A stretch of 38,746 nucleotides of DNA, from positions 1 through 38,746 of the IMG/VR virus record IMGVR_UViG_3300047310_000307; one strand, written 5' to 3'. This DNA is from a virus. Below are positions 22,253-30,610 of the stretch, piece after piece. The notes under the pieces were generated by a model. The model ran no database searches. It worked only from the letters and a program-made list of their open reading frames with translations, and had not been told where the DNA came from. The position numbers were made by a program, and so were the translations under genes. Numbering within the stretch: the first letter of the stretch is position 1; the number at the start of each line of letters is the position of its first letter.

Positions 22253-23113
22253 TCACTGGATCTGAAACGCGAATGACCCGTTGACGCGCGGTGCGACGGC
22301 GAGCGTCCAGTTCGTGTTCGTCAGGGGCGTGCAATAGAAGTCGATCCGCGCGACGCCTCCGGTGATGACCACGATGCCGACTGCGCCGGTCGCCAAACTG
22401 GAGGCTTGCGTCTGGATCCACGCCGGGAGCACCAGTTGCTGCGCCCCGGTCCCGCCGGGCGTAATGGCGGCGGGCAGGGCCACCCGCAGCGCCGACGAGG
22501 CCGTGCCCCCCAGCACCGCGCCAGTGATGTCCATCTGCACGAAGGCCGTCTTCCCTGCAATGGCGTAGCGAAACAAAGCGACGTTGCCCGCGATCACCGG
22601 CCATGTCATCGAGCCGCTGCCGGTGTAGTCCGCCGCGTTGAACGGCACGTTGGTCCAGTCGCCCAGCGCCGCCGCCCGTCCGCGCTCGCGGATGCTGCCG
22701 TCGCTTTGCACTTGGAACAGCACGTTAAAGCTGCGCGGGTTCGGCCCGACGGGCGCGTTGTAAAAAACGAGGCGACCGGTCTGGGGCTGGAGTTGTAACA
22801 GCGCGGAGAGCGACGCCACGTCATCAGCCGTCCACACTCCACCGGGGTAGTCCGCGTTACTGGTGAGGTTGACGTTGCCGTTCACGTCGCTATTCAGCCG
22901 GACCTTCGAGAGTGCGCCGCCGCCTTGGTTGTCGTCCAGCACGAGCGTCGGGTTCGTGCCCACGATGCGCTGCGGGTTCGGCAGCGTGCCGCCGACCAGC
23001 GACGCCTCGATGGCCGCGATCTCGTCCTGCACCGCGTTCATGTGCTGCGCGAAGACGGTCTGCCCGTCGCTGCGGGCCGGGAAGACGACGGGGGCGGCAG
23101 GATAGCTCGCCAT
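22253..23113 (-). CDS. Tail fibre-like or tail appendage protein
   Basis: 286 residues. The N-terminal segment SDGQTVFAQHMNAVQDEIAA IEASL is the common anchor-like start of phage tail appendage proteins. The middle (GGGALSKVRLNSDVNGNVNL) and C-terminus (GDWTNVPFNAADYTGSGSMT) are beta-rich with repeated small turns, as in fibres and spikes. The position after the nozzle-like protein supports this. It is short for a main receptor-binding fibre, so it may be a short tail fibre. Start overlaps the upstream stop. Confidence 0.7.
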   Translation of the reverse strand: MASYPAAPVVFPARSDGQTVFAQHMNAVQDEIAAIEASLVGGTLPNPQRIVGTNPTLVLDDNQGGGALSKVRLNSDVNGNVNLTSNADYPGGVWTADDVASLSALLQLQPQTGRLVFYNAPVGPNPRSFNVLFQVQSDGSIRERGRAAALGDWTNVPFNAADYTGSGSMTWPVIAGNVALFRYAIAGKTAFVQMDITGAVLGGTASSALRVALPAAITPGGTGAQQLVLPAWIQTQASSLATGAVGIVVITGGVARIDFYCTPLTNTNWTLAVAPRVNGSFAFQIQ

Positions 23114-24993
23114 CAGTTGAACCCTCGCATTTGCGGCTCAGGCCGCACGCCTATGGCGTAGGTGAACCACTTGAACAGCCCGATGCCGACGTAGGTCGCG
23201 CGCAGCGTGATCGCGTTGCCCTCGGCGGTCAGCGGCAGCATCGACGTGAAGTACTTCCGTTGCCGCCCCGAGTAGCTGGCGACACCATACACTCCCAGCC
23301 CGTAGAGCGAGACGCCCGCGCCGGTCACGTCAATCGGCAGCACCGTGATCGACTGGTCGTCCACCATCACCTCGATGTTGAACGTGCCCGAGGTCGGACG
23401 GTACTCGCCGAACATCTCGATGAAGCGCGCCCAGCGCCGCGCGGCAGGCAGCAGCGCCGGGCCTTCGTAGTAGCACGTCATGTCCGCGCCGTCTTCGCCC
23501 GCGCCGGGGATCGACTCTTCCGCCAGTTCGCCCGAGGCCAGCTTCCACGACCAGAGCCGCCCCGAGTCGCCTGCGCTCGCCTCGCGCCCGTCCCACGGGA
23601 GGTAGCCGCCGATGGTGCGCGTCGTGCTCGTCCACGCCGACGTGCCCTCTGCGGCCTTCGTGCGCGAGAGGTCGAGCACCCACTCGCCCGGCACCGAGAT
23701 GTCGTAGAGGCGCGGCACCGCGATCCGCACCTCCTTGCGCTGCGGGTGATACACGAGGGCGATCCGCTGAATGTCCGTCGGCGCGACGTGGGTCATCATG
23801 TCCTGCCACGCCGTCCAGATGTCGTCCGAGAGCAGCGAGTCGCTTGCGCCGTCGAAGAGGTAGACGCCGCCGTCGCTGCCGTGCAGCACGCCCGCTTCGA
23901 TCTGGTAGACCGCGCGAGGCCCGACCGCCCCGGCCACCGCGCCCGCGCTGGGGCGCACTTCAAAGTCGAGCGAGGTCTGCCCGATGATCAGGTAGACCCC
24001 GGTGTTGCCGAAGACGATGAGCGTGTCGCCGAGCGCGATGAGCGCCGTGATCCGGTCGCCGCGTTCAAACGGGATGTCGAGGTAGTACAGGCCCGGCCAC
24101 GCCTGCGGCAGGAAGATCTCCGAGAACCAGATCCGGTTCGTGATCGCCGCGTCGCGCGCCCACCAGCGGTTGCGCCAGACGACGCCGAAGCTGAACGCGC
24201 CCGGCACCGTGTTCTTCGTCGGCATCTCCACGCCGTCGGGGAAGAAGCTGCCGGGCGTCGAGATGTCGAGGAACGTCGTGGTGTTCGGGCTGGACCCCGC
24301 GCGGCGCAGCACCGACTCGCCCGCCGTCACGTTCCGGCAGTAGTAGTACTTCGTCGTGACCTGCGGGTCGGCGCTCCCGGCGATGTTCGCGTGGATCGTC
24401 AGGTTGCCCGCCGTCGGCGTGATCGTCGCGACCGGCGACGCGCTGCTTTCGAACGTGCCGTCGCTGTAGGTGACCGCCACCTCGTAGACGTTGCCCGCGA
24501 CGAGCGACCCGCCTGCGAGCAGCGACAAGACCGGCGCGGCAGCAGGCGGCGTGATGCCCATCTGCGTCCACGTCGCGCCGTCGGTGCTCTTCTTCATCGC
24601 GCCGAGGCCGTCGAACAGCGCGACGAGGTTGCGGTCGTAGACGAAGTAGTGCTCGTTGACGGTCGAGCGCGCCGACAGCACCGCTGCGCCCCAGACGCCC
24701 GCGTCGGTCGGCTTGAAGACCTGCCCGTTGTAGCTGGCGAGCAGGAACGTGCCCGTGACCATGTAGATGCGCCGCCCGCCCTGCGGACGCAACGCCCCGA
24801 GGCTGGTCGTGCTGCGCGTCTGCCAGCCGGGGAACGGTTGCCACGCGCCGGGTTCTTGCAGCGAGACGTTGCGGAGGAAGCGGGCACGCTCCGGCTGGAT
24901 CAACGTCGGCGAGTGCCGAAGATCGACACCCGCCGTCAGGTCGTTGATCGGGACAAGCTGATAGGGCTTCTCTCCGAGCGCGGTCGTTGCCAT
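23113..24993 (-). CDS. Tail nozzle / DNA-stabilisation beta-propeller protein
   Basis: 626 residues, almost all beta. The opening PINDLTAGVDLRHSPTLIQP followed by ERARFLRNVSLQEPGAWQP is the typical N-terminus of podophage tail tubular proteins (T7 gp12 or P22 gp10 type), where a propeller forms the tail tip channel. Repeated strand blocks follow (VFGNTGVYLIIGQTSLDFEV, then GGVYLFDGASDSLLSDDIW). The length fits. AAGGTGG precedes ATG at 24993. The connector candidate at 27730-28497 would be its partner in the tail. Confidence 0.8.
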   Translation of the reverse strand: MATTALGEKPYQLVPINDLTAGVDLRHSPTLIQPERARFLRNVSLQEPGAWQPFPGWQTRSTTSLGALRPQGGRRIYMVTGTFLLASYNGQVFKPTDAGVWGAAVLSARSTVNEHYFVYDRNLVALFDGLGAMKKSTDGATWTQMGITPPAAAPVLSLLAGGSLVAGNVYEVAVTYSDGTFESSASPVATITPTAGNLTIHANIAGSADPQVTTKYYYCRNVTAGESVLRRAGSSPNTTTFLDISTPGSFFPDGVEMPTKNTVPGAFSFGVVWRNRWWARDAAITNRIWFSEIFLPQAWPGLYYLDIPFERGDRITALIALGDTLIVFGNTGVYLIIGQTSLDFEVRPSAGAVAGAVGPRAVYQIEAGVLHGSDGGVYLFDGASDSLLSDDIWTAWQDMMTHVAPTDIQRIALVYHPQRKEVRIAVPRLYDISVPGEWVLDLSRTKAAEGTSAWTSTTRTIGGYLPWDGREASAGDSGRLWSWKLASGELAEESIPGAGEDGADMTCYYEGPALLPAARRWARFIEMFGEYRPTSGTFNIEVMVDDQSITVLPIDVTGAGVSLYGLGVYGVASYSGRQRKYFTSMLPLTAEGNAITLRATYVGIGLFKWFTYAIGVRPEPQMRGFN

Positions 24994-25002
24994 CGAGCCA
25001 CC

Positions 25003-25977
25003 TTAGTACGGGCGACCCGAGTAGCCCGAGGGCGGGCCGTACGACCCGGCGGCGGCGACCGGCGCGTTGTTGTTGTACGTGCCCCCGCCCGGCGCGGCCT
25101 GCCCGGCGTGTGCCGCATACCAGTTCTGCTGCGCCTGCCAGTCCGTCCCGCCGTTGGGCAGGCGGAACGACGGCGGCGTCACGGGCTGCGGCCCCTGCGC
25201 CTGCGGCCCGGTGTAGACGTTGCCGTTTGGTCCCGCCGCGCCAATCGGCACGACGGTCGGCGCGGGCGGCGGTGGGGCTTGCGGCCCGACCTGCGCGATG
25301 GGCGAATTGAACCGCACGTCGCTGCTGCCCCGGTTGAAGTTCACGGGCGGCGCGACGGGCCGCGACACGGTGTGGTCGAGCAGCCCCCCGCCGGGGATGT
25401 TCGGGTTGATCGGCGGGATCTTCGACGCCAGCGCGGGCGGCAACTTCGGCACGCCCGGCAGCTTCGGCATCATGCCCGGCTTGCCGCCGCCGGGAATAAG
25501 CCCCTGCAGCCCTCCGCCGCCGCTGGGGAGCTTTCCGCCGGGCAACCACGGCGCAGCCCCGCCCCCGCCCGGTCGCCCGCCACCGCCCCCTGCAGGGGCC
25601 ATCGGGGGCTTCCCGCCGCCGCCGCTGACGGTTTGTGCGCCGCCCGAGTCGCCGAAGCCGCCGCCGCCGAAGCCGCCGCCGTAGCGCGTGGCGCGGCCCT
25701 GCCCGGTGCCCTCGCCCTGCTTGCCGGTGGACGCGCCCGACATCATCGCGTTCAGGAGCGCCTGCGTGCGCGGCACGCCCGCCGCCTGCCGCACGACGCC
25801 GCCCGTGCGCCCCGACAGCAGGTCGCTCGACACGGCGTTGCCGCCCGAGTACGCGGGCAACTGCAGGTTCATCGTCTGCAGCGCCTGCTGGACCGGCGTG
25901 CGCCGACGCCGCAGGTTGGGGTCGGCGCTCTGCGCGGCTTGATCCGCAGGCGAGAACGACTGGCCGAGGTCAGGCAT
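25003..25977 (-). CDS. Gly/Pro-rich low-complexity structural protein
   Basis: 324 residues. About residues 95-190 are dominated by Gly and Pro runs (GGGFGGGGFGDSGGAQTVSG), with no clear fold. The C-terminal part holds SFRLPNGGTDWQAQQNWYAA, a motif also present in the next gene upstream. The start at 25977 is preceded by GGGAGC. A longer frame is possible but has no better site. It lies between the tail genes, so a virion or assembly role is likely. Confidence 0.65.
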   Translation of the reverse strand: MPDLGQSFSPADQAAQSADPNLRRRRTPVQQALQTMNLQLPAYSGGNAVSSDLLSGRTGGVVRQAAGVPRTQALLNAMMSGASTGKQGEGTGQGRATRYGGGFGGGGFGDSGGAQTVSGGGGKPPMAPAGGGGGRPGGGGAAPWLPGGKLPSGGGGLQGLIPGGGKPGMMPKLPGVPKLPPALASKIPPINPNIPGGGLLDHTVSRPVAPPVNFNRGSSDVRFNSPIAQVGPQAPPPPAPTVVPIGAAGPNGNVYTGPQAQGPQPVTPPSFRLPNGGTDWQAQQNWYAAHAGQAAPGGGTYNNNAPVAAAGSYGPPSGYSGRPY

Positions 25978-25987
25978 CGGAAGCTCC

Positions 25988-27256
25988 CTAGTAGTACGCG
26001 AACGACGGGTTGTTGGCGCGGCCACGACCGGCGGCGGTCTGCTCGGTCTGGTAGGTCTGCTGCTGCGTCTGCAGTTGCGCCAGTTGCTGCTGCATCGCCA
26101 CGAACCTCGGATCCTTTGTGATGTCGAAGGTCTGCTGCGGCGCGGCCTGCTGCTGCGGCTGCGCGTAGCCCGCCGGGGGCTGCGGCGATGTCAGCATCTG
26201 CATCAACTGCGCGTAGGGATCCCCGCCCGCCCCTTGCGCGGGCGACTTCGCCTGCGGCGCACCGCCGCCCGCCTGCCCTGCGCCCCACCACCAGCCGCGC
26301 CCGCCCGCGCCTGCGCCCATCAGGATGTCGATGACGCCGACGCCGGGGATACTGATGTCGCCGTTGCCGACCTGCTGCGTGCCGGGATACGCGGCTTGGA
26401 TCCGCTGCACCGCCGCGCCCATCTGGTCGGTGCGGCCCGGCAGGTTGCTCAGGATGCGCCCGACGACGTATTTGGGATCCTGATTGTTCAGGTCGTTCCA
26501 CTTCGCGTTGTCCCAGCCCGGCATCGCGTAACGCGAGGCAGGCGCTTGCACGACCTGCGGCGACTGGTAGCCGTTCGTGTCGTGGTTCGGCGGCGGTGCG
26601 CCCATGCCGCCCGGCTGCTGCGACTGCTGCGGCCCCGGCTGGCCCGGCTGCTGCCCCGGCTGCTGCTGCACGTATCCGCCGCCCGACACCCACTGCTGCG
26701 AGCGCCAGTCGTAGTACTGCTGCTCGCCCGTGCGGATATTTCGGCGTGAGACGGACCCCGCCAACCCCCCGCTCGTCACGTCCCAGTCGCCCTGCCGCTC
26801 GGTGTGAATCATGTCGCCGCCGCCCTGATTCTGGGGCAGCAGCGGGTAGCCGGTCTGCGGCGGCGGGTTGCTCGGGTTCTGGTAGCCCTGCGGCTGCGAG
26901 TAGTAGTTCGTCATCGCCTGCTGGTCGGTCCCGCCACCGGGCAGGCGGAACGACGGCGGCGCTTGCTGCTGCGTCTGCTGCGGGTAGTTGTAGCCCTGCT
27001 GCTGCGGCGCGTTGTAGGTCGGGTAGCCCGTCGGCGCACGGTAGCCCTGCACTTGCTGCCCTTGCTGCTGCTTCTGCTGCCCGTACGTCGGCGCGGGGGT
27101 GCCGTAGGCACCCGCCTGAGCACCGCCACTACTGCCGTAGCTGCCCGACGGGTTGCCCGCCGAACTGTTCGTCATGTAGGGCGACAGCAGCTTCGACTGG
27201 TTGTCCTGCCGCTGCTGGGTCTGGTAGTTCTGCGCCGCGTCGTAGTAGGGAGGCAT
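25988..27256 (-). CDS. Gln/Pro/Gly-rich protein with one folded domain
   Basis: 422 residues, with prion-like composition in the first 150 and the last 100 residues (QQKQQQGQQVQGYRAPTGYP). One folded-looking block remains at about 245-325: WDNAKWNDLNNQDPKYVVGR, then NGDISIPGVGVIDILMGAGA, ending GGRGWWWG. It shares SFRLPGGGTDQQAMTNYYSQ with the downstream gene. Such Q-rich segments suggest flexible assembly or adhesion. No known family named. The gene sits inside the tail cluster. Confidence 0.65.
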   Translation of the reverse strand: MPPYYDAAQNYQTQQRQDNQSKLLSPYMTNSSAGNPSGSYGSSGGAQAGAYGTPAPTYGQQKQQQGQQVQGYRAPTGYPTYNAPQQQGYNYPQQTQQQAPPSFRLPGGGTDQQAMTNYYSQPQGYQNPSNPPPQTGYPLLPQNQGGGDMIHTERQGDWDVTSGGLAGSVSRRNIRTGEQQYYDWRSQQWVSGGGYVQQQPGQQPGQPGPQQSQQPGGMGAPPPNHDTNGYQSPQVVQAPASRYAMPGWDNAKWNDLNNQDPKYVVGRILSNLPGRTDQMGAAVQRIQAAYPGTQQVGNGDISIPGVGVIDILMGAGAGGRGWWWGAGQAGGGAPQAKSPAQGAGGDPYAQLMQMLTSPQPPAGYAQPQQQAAPQQTFDITKDPRFVAMQQQLAQLQTQQQTYQTEQTAAGRGRANNPSFAYY

Positions 27257-27260
27257 CGGC

Positions 27261-27548
27261 CTACTTCTTCACCGCCGCCACGGCCACGGCCTTCTTCCCG
27301 TTGCCGTTCTTCGCCGTCGCGACGGGCGCGTCGGGCACCTCGACCGGCGCGTTCTTGATCACGCGCACGACCTCGGTGTTGTCGTGGACCGCGCAGTGCG
27401 CGCCCTCGGCGTCGTAGGTCGCGGCGTCCATGATGATGCGGCACCCGCAGCCCATGATCGCTTCGCGCGTCTCGTAGGTCGCCTTCGGTTCGGCCTTCGG
27501 CTCGGGCTTCGGCTCGGCCATCTTCGGCGCTGCGTGTTCGGTCGTCAT
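27261..27548 (-). CDS. Cys-Gly-Cys small protein, copy 1
   Basis: 95 residues. After a Lys/Pro/Glu repeat stretch (PKMAEPKPEPKAEPKATYET) comes MGCGCRIIMDAATYDAEGAH followed by CAVHDNTEVVRVIKNAP: a CGC pair, then HCxxHD about 17 residues later, which looks like a zinc site. It closely parallels its upstream neighbour. GGAG precedes ATG at 27548, which overlaps the upstream stop as ATGA. Confidence 0.65.
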   Translation of the reverse strand: MTTEHAAPKMAEPKPEPKAEPKATYETREAIMGCGCRIIMDAATYDAEGAHCAVHDNTEVVRVIKNAPVEVPDAPVATAKNGNGKKAVAVAAVKK

Positions 27549-27733
27549 CGCTTGATCTCCTCGACCAGTGGGCCGGTCACGCCCGGCGCTCCGTGAAACC
27601 TCGGCGGCGGCGCGTTCACGCGCGACACCACCCAGCAGTCGTGCTCGACGCAGTGCGGCTCGGCGCTGCCCGACTCGCTCACGTCGAGCGACTGCTGACA
27701 CCCGCACTTGAACGTCAGCGTGATCTTGCTCAT
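27545..27733 (-). CDS. Cys-Gly-Cys small protein, copy 2
   Basis: 62 residues: FKCGCQQSLDVSESGSAEPH followed by CVEHDCWVVSRVNAPPP repeats the layout of the gene at 27261-27548 (CGC, Asp, HCxxHD, VVxRV, AP), so the two are probably paralogues. The likely structure is a small zinc-binding hairpin domain. ATG at 27733 overlaps the stop of the connector gene. Function unknown. Confidence 0.65.
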   Translation of the reverse strand: MSKITLTFKCGCQQSLDVSESGSAEPHCVEHDCWVVSRVNAPPPRFHGAPGVTGPLVEEIKR

Positions 27734-28497
27734 CGCCGTGGGTCGTCCTGCACCGTGATGCCGCCGCGTGCCCGGCTCACCTCGCCGAGGTAGTCGCGCT
27801 GCATCAGCACGCGCTTGTGCGCCCCCGGCGGGCGCGTGCTCTTCGCCGTCCAGTCTTCCACGTACGCGCCAAACTTCGTCACCTGATTCTTCTCGGCGTC
27901 GGGATCCTTTCGCAGCCGCTCCAAGATCGCCGCCGCGAAATGCGCGATCCCCCAGTGGAACGGCTCGATGTCCGGTCGCCCGTCGAAGGGCACCTCGGTG
28001 TCGAGCACCATGTCGGCGGCGTTGGCCGCGATGGGCACGACCAGTTCCCACGTCTCGCTCGCCGGGATGTCCGGGATCGGCGTGAAGCGCAGGTTGTTGA
28101 CGCCGTCCACCGGGTCGTGCGCGATGGCCTGCGGGAACCCCGTGGACGCCGTGTCGCGCCAGCCCGGCATCGCTTCATCGAGATACGCCGTCGAGCGCAC
28201 GACGAGCGAGGTCACCGCCTTCGCGCCGGTCGCCGTCGTGATCTGCCGCACCCGCAGCGGCGGGCGACCGAACGCCACGAAGCGGTTCGCGCTCGCCGTG
28301 TCGAGGTTGTAGGTGGTCGTGCCCGAGACGACGGGGATGACGATCTCTTTCGACAGCGAGATCTTCCCGAGCCGCGCGAACTCCTTCACGGCGCGGTTGA
28401 TCGCGGCCTTGCGTCGCACCGTCGTGAACAACTGGGTCGTGTCGTACGACCCCAGTTCGTGGTTGAGCGCCTCGCCGTAGAGGTCGGCGAACGTCAT
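27730..28497 (-). CDS. Head-tail connector / adaptor protein
   Basis: 255 residues. The N-terminus (FADLYGEALNHELGSYDTTQ, then LFTTVRRKAAINRAVKEFAR) matches the helical start of podophage head-tail adaptors that sit below the portal (P22 gp4 or T7 gp11-like). A beta-rich middle (IVIPVVSGTTTYNLDTASAN) and a helical end (FHWGIAHFAAAILERLRKDP) follow. The location between head genes and the tail nozzle-like gene supports the call. Exact family not established. Confidence 0.7.
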   Translation of the reverse strand: MTFADLYGEALNHELGSYDTTQLFTTVRRKAAINRAVKEFARLGKISLSKEIVIPVVSGTTTYNLDTASANRFVAFGRPPLRVRQITTATGAKAVTSLVVRSTAYLDEAMPGWRDTASTGFPQAIAHDPVDGVNNLRFTPIPDIPASETWELVVPIAANAADMVLDTEVPFDGRPDIEPFHWGIAHFAAAILERLRKDPDAEKNQVTKFGAYVEDWTAKSTRPPGAHKRVLMQRDYLGEVSRARGGITVQDDPRR

Positions 28498-28500
28498 CGC

Positions 28501-28833
28501 CTACCGCCCGACGATGTAGACGCTGCCCGTGCCCCCGACGAGCGGCGTGGTGATGCGCGCCCGCACCGCCTTCACGGTGCCCGCGATCCGCACCGGCACC
28601 GCGACGCCGACGATGAAGGTGATCGCCGCGCCGATGGGCGTCCACGCGCCCGCGTAGGCGATGTCGTGGCTCTCCTCGATGATCACCGCGCCCGCGCTCA
28701 CGCCTGCCGCGCCGACCGCGTAGAAGCAGAGGTTCGCGCAGCCCGCGACATCCACGCCGGGCGAGGTGGGCGATGCGCCCGCCGCCACGTCCTTCAGCAG
28801 CGGACGGTCGATCAGCGGCACCGTGAGGCCCAT
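28501..28833 (-). CDS. Small beta-rich structural protein
   Basis: 110 residues, rich in Val, Ala and Gly with alternating strands (ANLCFYAVGAAGVSAGAVII, then TFIVGVAVPVRIAGTVKAVR). It resembles capsid accessory or small tail proteins. GGAG lies upstream of ATG at 28833. It follows another beta-rich small protein in the same operon. Role inferred. Confidence 0.6.
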   Translation of the reverse strand: MGLTVPLIDRPLLKDVAAGASPTSPGVDVAGCANLCFYAVGAAGVSAGAVIIEESHDIAYAGAWTPIGAAITFIVGVAVPVRIAGTVKAVRARITTPLVGGTGSVYIVGR

Positions 28834-28835
28834 GA

Positions 28836-29273
28836 CTAGAACGCTCCACCCGCCAGCGAGTAGATCGTGACCGTCGGCGTCGCGCCGGGGTTGTTGACGA
28901 CGACCATGAAGGCCCGCGCGTTGTTCTGCGTGACCGTGATCGCGGCAGGCGACAGCGTGACGCCCGTGCCCGCGACCAGCGTGATCGCGAACGCCGCCGC
29001 GCTGCTGTTGCGGATGACGAACTCAAACGTGTGCCCGGCCACCGGAGGCCGTCCCATGACCGTCAGCGCGTCGATGATCTGCTGCGCCGTCGGCGTCACG
29101 TCCGAGCGCGCCGCGCCGTTGCAGTCGCGCAGGACGAGGCGCTGCAGCAGGTCGCTCGCGAGGAACGTGACGGGACCGGCGGTGTTGTAGCTGGGCAGGC
29201 CCGCCTGATCGAGTGGACGGAAGCAGTAGTCCACGATCTTCCTGCCCATTGCGAATAGCCCGGTGTGGTGCAT
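28836..29273 (-). CDS. Small beta-rich structural protein, possible decoration or spike
   Basis: 145 residues. The N-terminal 50 residues are mixed; the rest is strand-rich (FEFVIRNSSAAAFAITLVAG, then AITVTQNNARAFMVVVNNPG), typical of a beta-sandwich virion protein. AGGAG precedes ATG at 29273; the ATG 8 codons later is less likely. In the transcript it follows the capsid gene, from which it is separated by the opposite-strand HNH gene. Confidence 0.6.
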   Translation of the reverse strand: MHHTGLFAMGRKIVDYCFRPLDQAGLPSYNTAGPVTFLASDLLQRLVLRDCNGAARSDVTPTAQQIIDALTVMGRPPVAGHTFEFVIRNSSAAAFAITLVAGTGVTLSPAAITVTQNNARAFMVVVNNPGATPTVTIYSLAGGAF

Positions 29274-29317
29274 GACCCGCTCCTCGTCTGAACTGCGTGA
29301 TATTCTCTCCAGCGAAA

Positions 29318-29683
29318 ATGCCGACGTGCTCTCGCTGTGGTGGCCTACGCGACCGGCCCGGCTGGTGCTCGACCTGCACTCGCGCTTATCTGCGCGACTA
29401 CCGGAAGAGCTACGTGCGCGTGAAGCCGCGCCTCGTCCGTCCGTGGACCGACTGGCCCGCCCGCCAGCGTGCAGCGCACCATCGCAACAAGCGCACGCGC
29501 TATCGACAGCGGCTGGGTCGGTTACCCGCAGGCCCGTGCGAGGGCTGCGGTGCGACGGAGAACGTGCAGAACCATCACCACTGGGGCGACAACCACGACT
29601 GGTTCGTGCGCCTCTGTAAGGGGTGTCACGCGGCCCTGCACGTCACCTTGTTGCTAACCCCTTACGCTCCAGCAGTTCCGTAG
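29318..29683 (+). CDS. HNH endonuclease inserted opposite the structural operon
   Basis: 121 residues. Zinc-binding Cys pairs at the N-terminus (CSRCGG, WCSTC) are followed by CEGCGATENVQNHHHWGDNH and DWFVRLCKGCHAALHV, a clear HNH core. It is the only rightward gene in the structural region, between the capsid gene and the next structural gene, and its last 22 bases overlap the capsid 3' end. The start at 29318 gives the first zinc pair; a GTG at 29297 is possible. This is the usual setting of a free-standing homing-type nuclease. Its promoter is unclear. Confidence 0.8.
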   Translation: MPTCSRCGGLRDRPGWCSTCTRAYLRDYRKSYVRVKPRLVRPWTDWPARQRAAHHRNKRTRYRQRLGRLPAGPCEGCGATENVQNHHHWGDNHDWFVRLCKGCHAALHVTLLLTPYAPAVP

Positions 29684-30579
29684 ATATTCTGCCAGAGAAA
29701 AGCGTCCCACGCCTGCCGGAAGCGGACCTTGTAGATCCGGTTGCCGGTGCGGGCGTCCTGCATCGCGGGCGCGGCGGTGATGCCGACGCGGTCCACGCAG
29801 ACGAGGCCGTGCGTTTCCTTCGCGTCGGCGACGAGGTACCACGCGTCGGCGTCGGTGAGGTAGGGGTTGGTGAGGATGCGGATGTTCCGACGCCGCTTGA
29901 TCGGGTTCACGTCGTTGTCCACCGAGCCGGGCAGCAGCGTGCTGTTCAGCAGGCGGTCAGCGAGCATTTCCAACTGGGGCGGCACGTAGAGGATCCAGTT
30001 CATCACGGGCGCGACCAACTGCCCGCTCTCCAGCTTCGTGTCCGTCTGCACGTCGATGATCGCCTGATTGAGCGAGTCGTAGCTCAGGTCGGCATCGGTC
30101 GCCGGGCGGTTGCGGGCCGTGCCGCCGCCCGCGAGCACATGGGCGGTATTGAACAGCGAGACGCCGTCGGGCGCAAGCTGCGTCGAGAAGCCGAGGTTGA
30201 ACGGGATCGCCGCGTACTTCTCCTGCACGACGCGGGCGCTGAACGCCAGCCACGACGCCTGCCGCTGCAGCACGTCGAACTGGTCGTCTTCCATCGCCGT
30301 CTCGGTGACCTCAAAGCCGAGGCCGAACTCGACCGGGGTCACGTCCTTGCTGTAGCCGGGACGGATCAGGTCGAAGGCGTAGACGCTGCCCTCGGGCTTC
30401 TCGGGCACGTCGCCGAACGGCGTGACCGTCTGGAACCGCTCAAACTTGCGCGAGGAACTCTTGCGCGAGTAGATGTCGGTCCAGATCGGGGGAAGCTCCT
30501 TCAACTGCTTGCCGAGCAGCGCGTACACCGTCTTATCGACGTTGTCGTACAGCGCCGCAAAAGTTCCACGTACTTGCAT
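29662..30579 (-). CDS. Major capsid protein, Mu gpT-like / HK97 fold
   Basis: 305 residues. The region FERFQTVTPFGDVPEKPEGS followed by VYAFDLIRPGYSK, and FGLGFEVTETAMEDDQFDVL, matches the Mu-like major head subunit (gpT) pattern, a variant of the HK97 capsid fold. The C-terminus (RFRQAWDAFLWQNIYGTAGA) fits the family. AGGAG precedes ATG at 30579. Location between a decoration-like gene and the connectors, downstream of scaffold and portal, is canonical for the main capsid gene. The exact family should be confirmed by profile search. Confidence 0.85.
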   Translation of the reverse strand: MQVRGTFAALYDNVDKTVYALLGKQLKELPPIWTDIYSRKSSSRKFERFQTVTPFGDVPEKPEGSVYAFDLIRPGYSKDVTPVEFGLGFEVTETAMEDDQFDVLQRQASWLAFSARVVQEKYAAIPFNLGFSTQLAPDGVSLFNTAHVLAGGGTARNRPATDADLSYDSLNQAIIDVQTDTKLESGQLVAPVMNWILYVPPQLEMLADRLLNSTLLPGSVDNDVNPIKRRRNIRILTNPYLTDADAWYLVADAKETHGLVCVDRVGITAAPAMQDARTGNRIYKVRFRQAWDAFLWQNIYGTAGA

Positions 30580-30610
30580 GGCTGGCTCCTAGTGGGACTG
30601 ATGAGCGCGA

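Noticed and set aside
22912-26121. A 1,069-codon open frame on the plus strand opposite the tail genes
   Set aside because: It is Arg/Pro/Ala-rich, lacks a plausible ribosome site and lies opposite several well-supported structural genes. Long antisense frames are expected in DNA this GC-rich.
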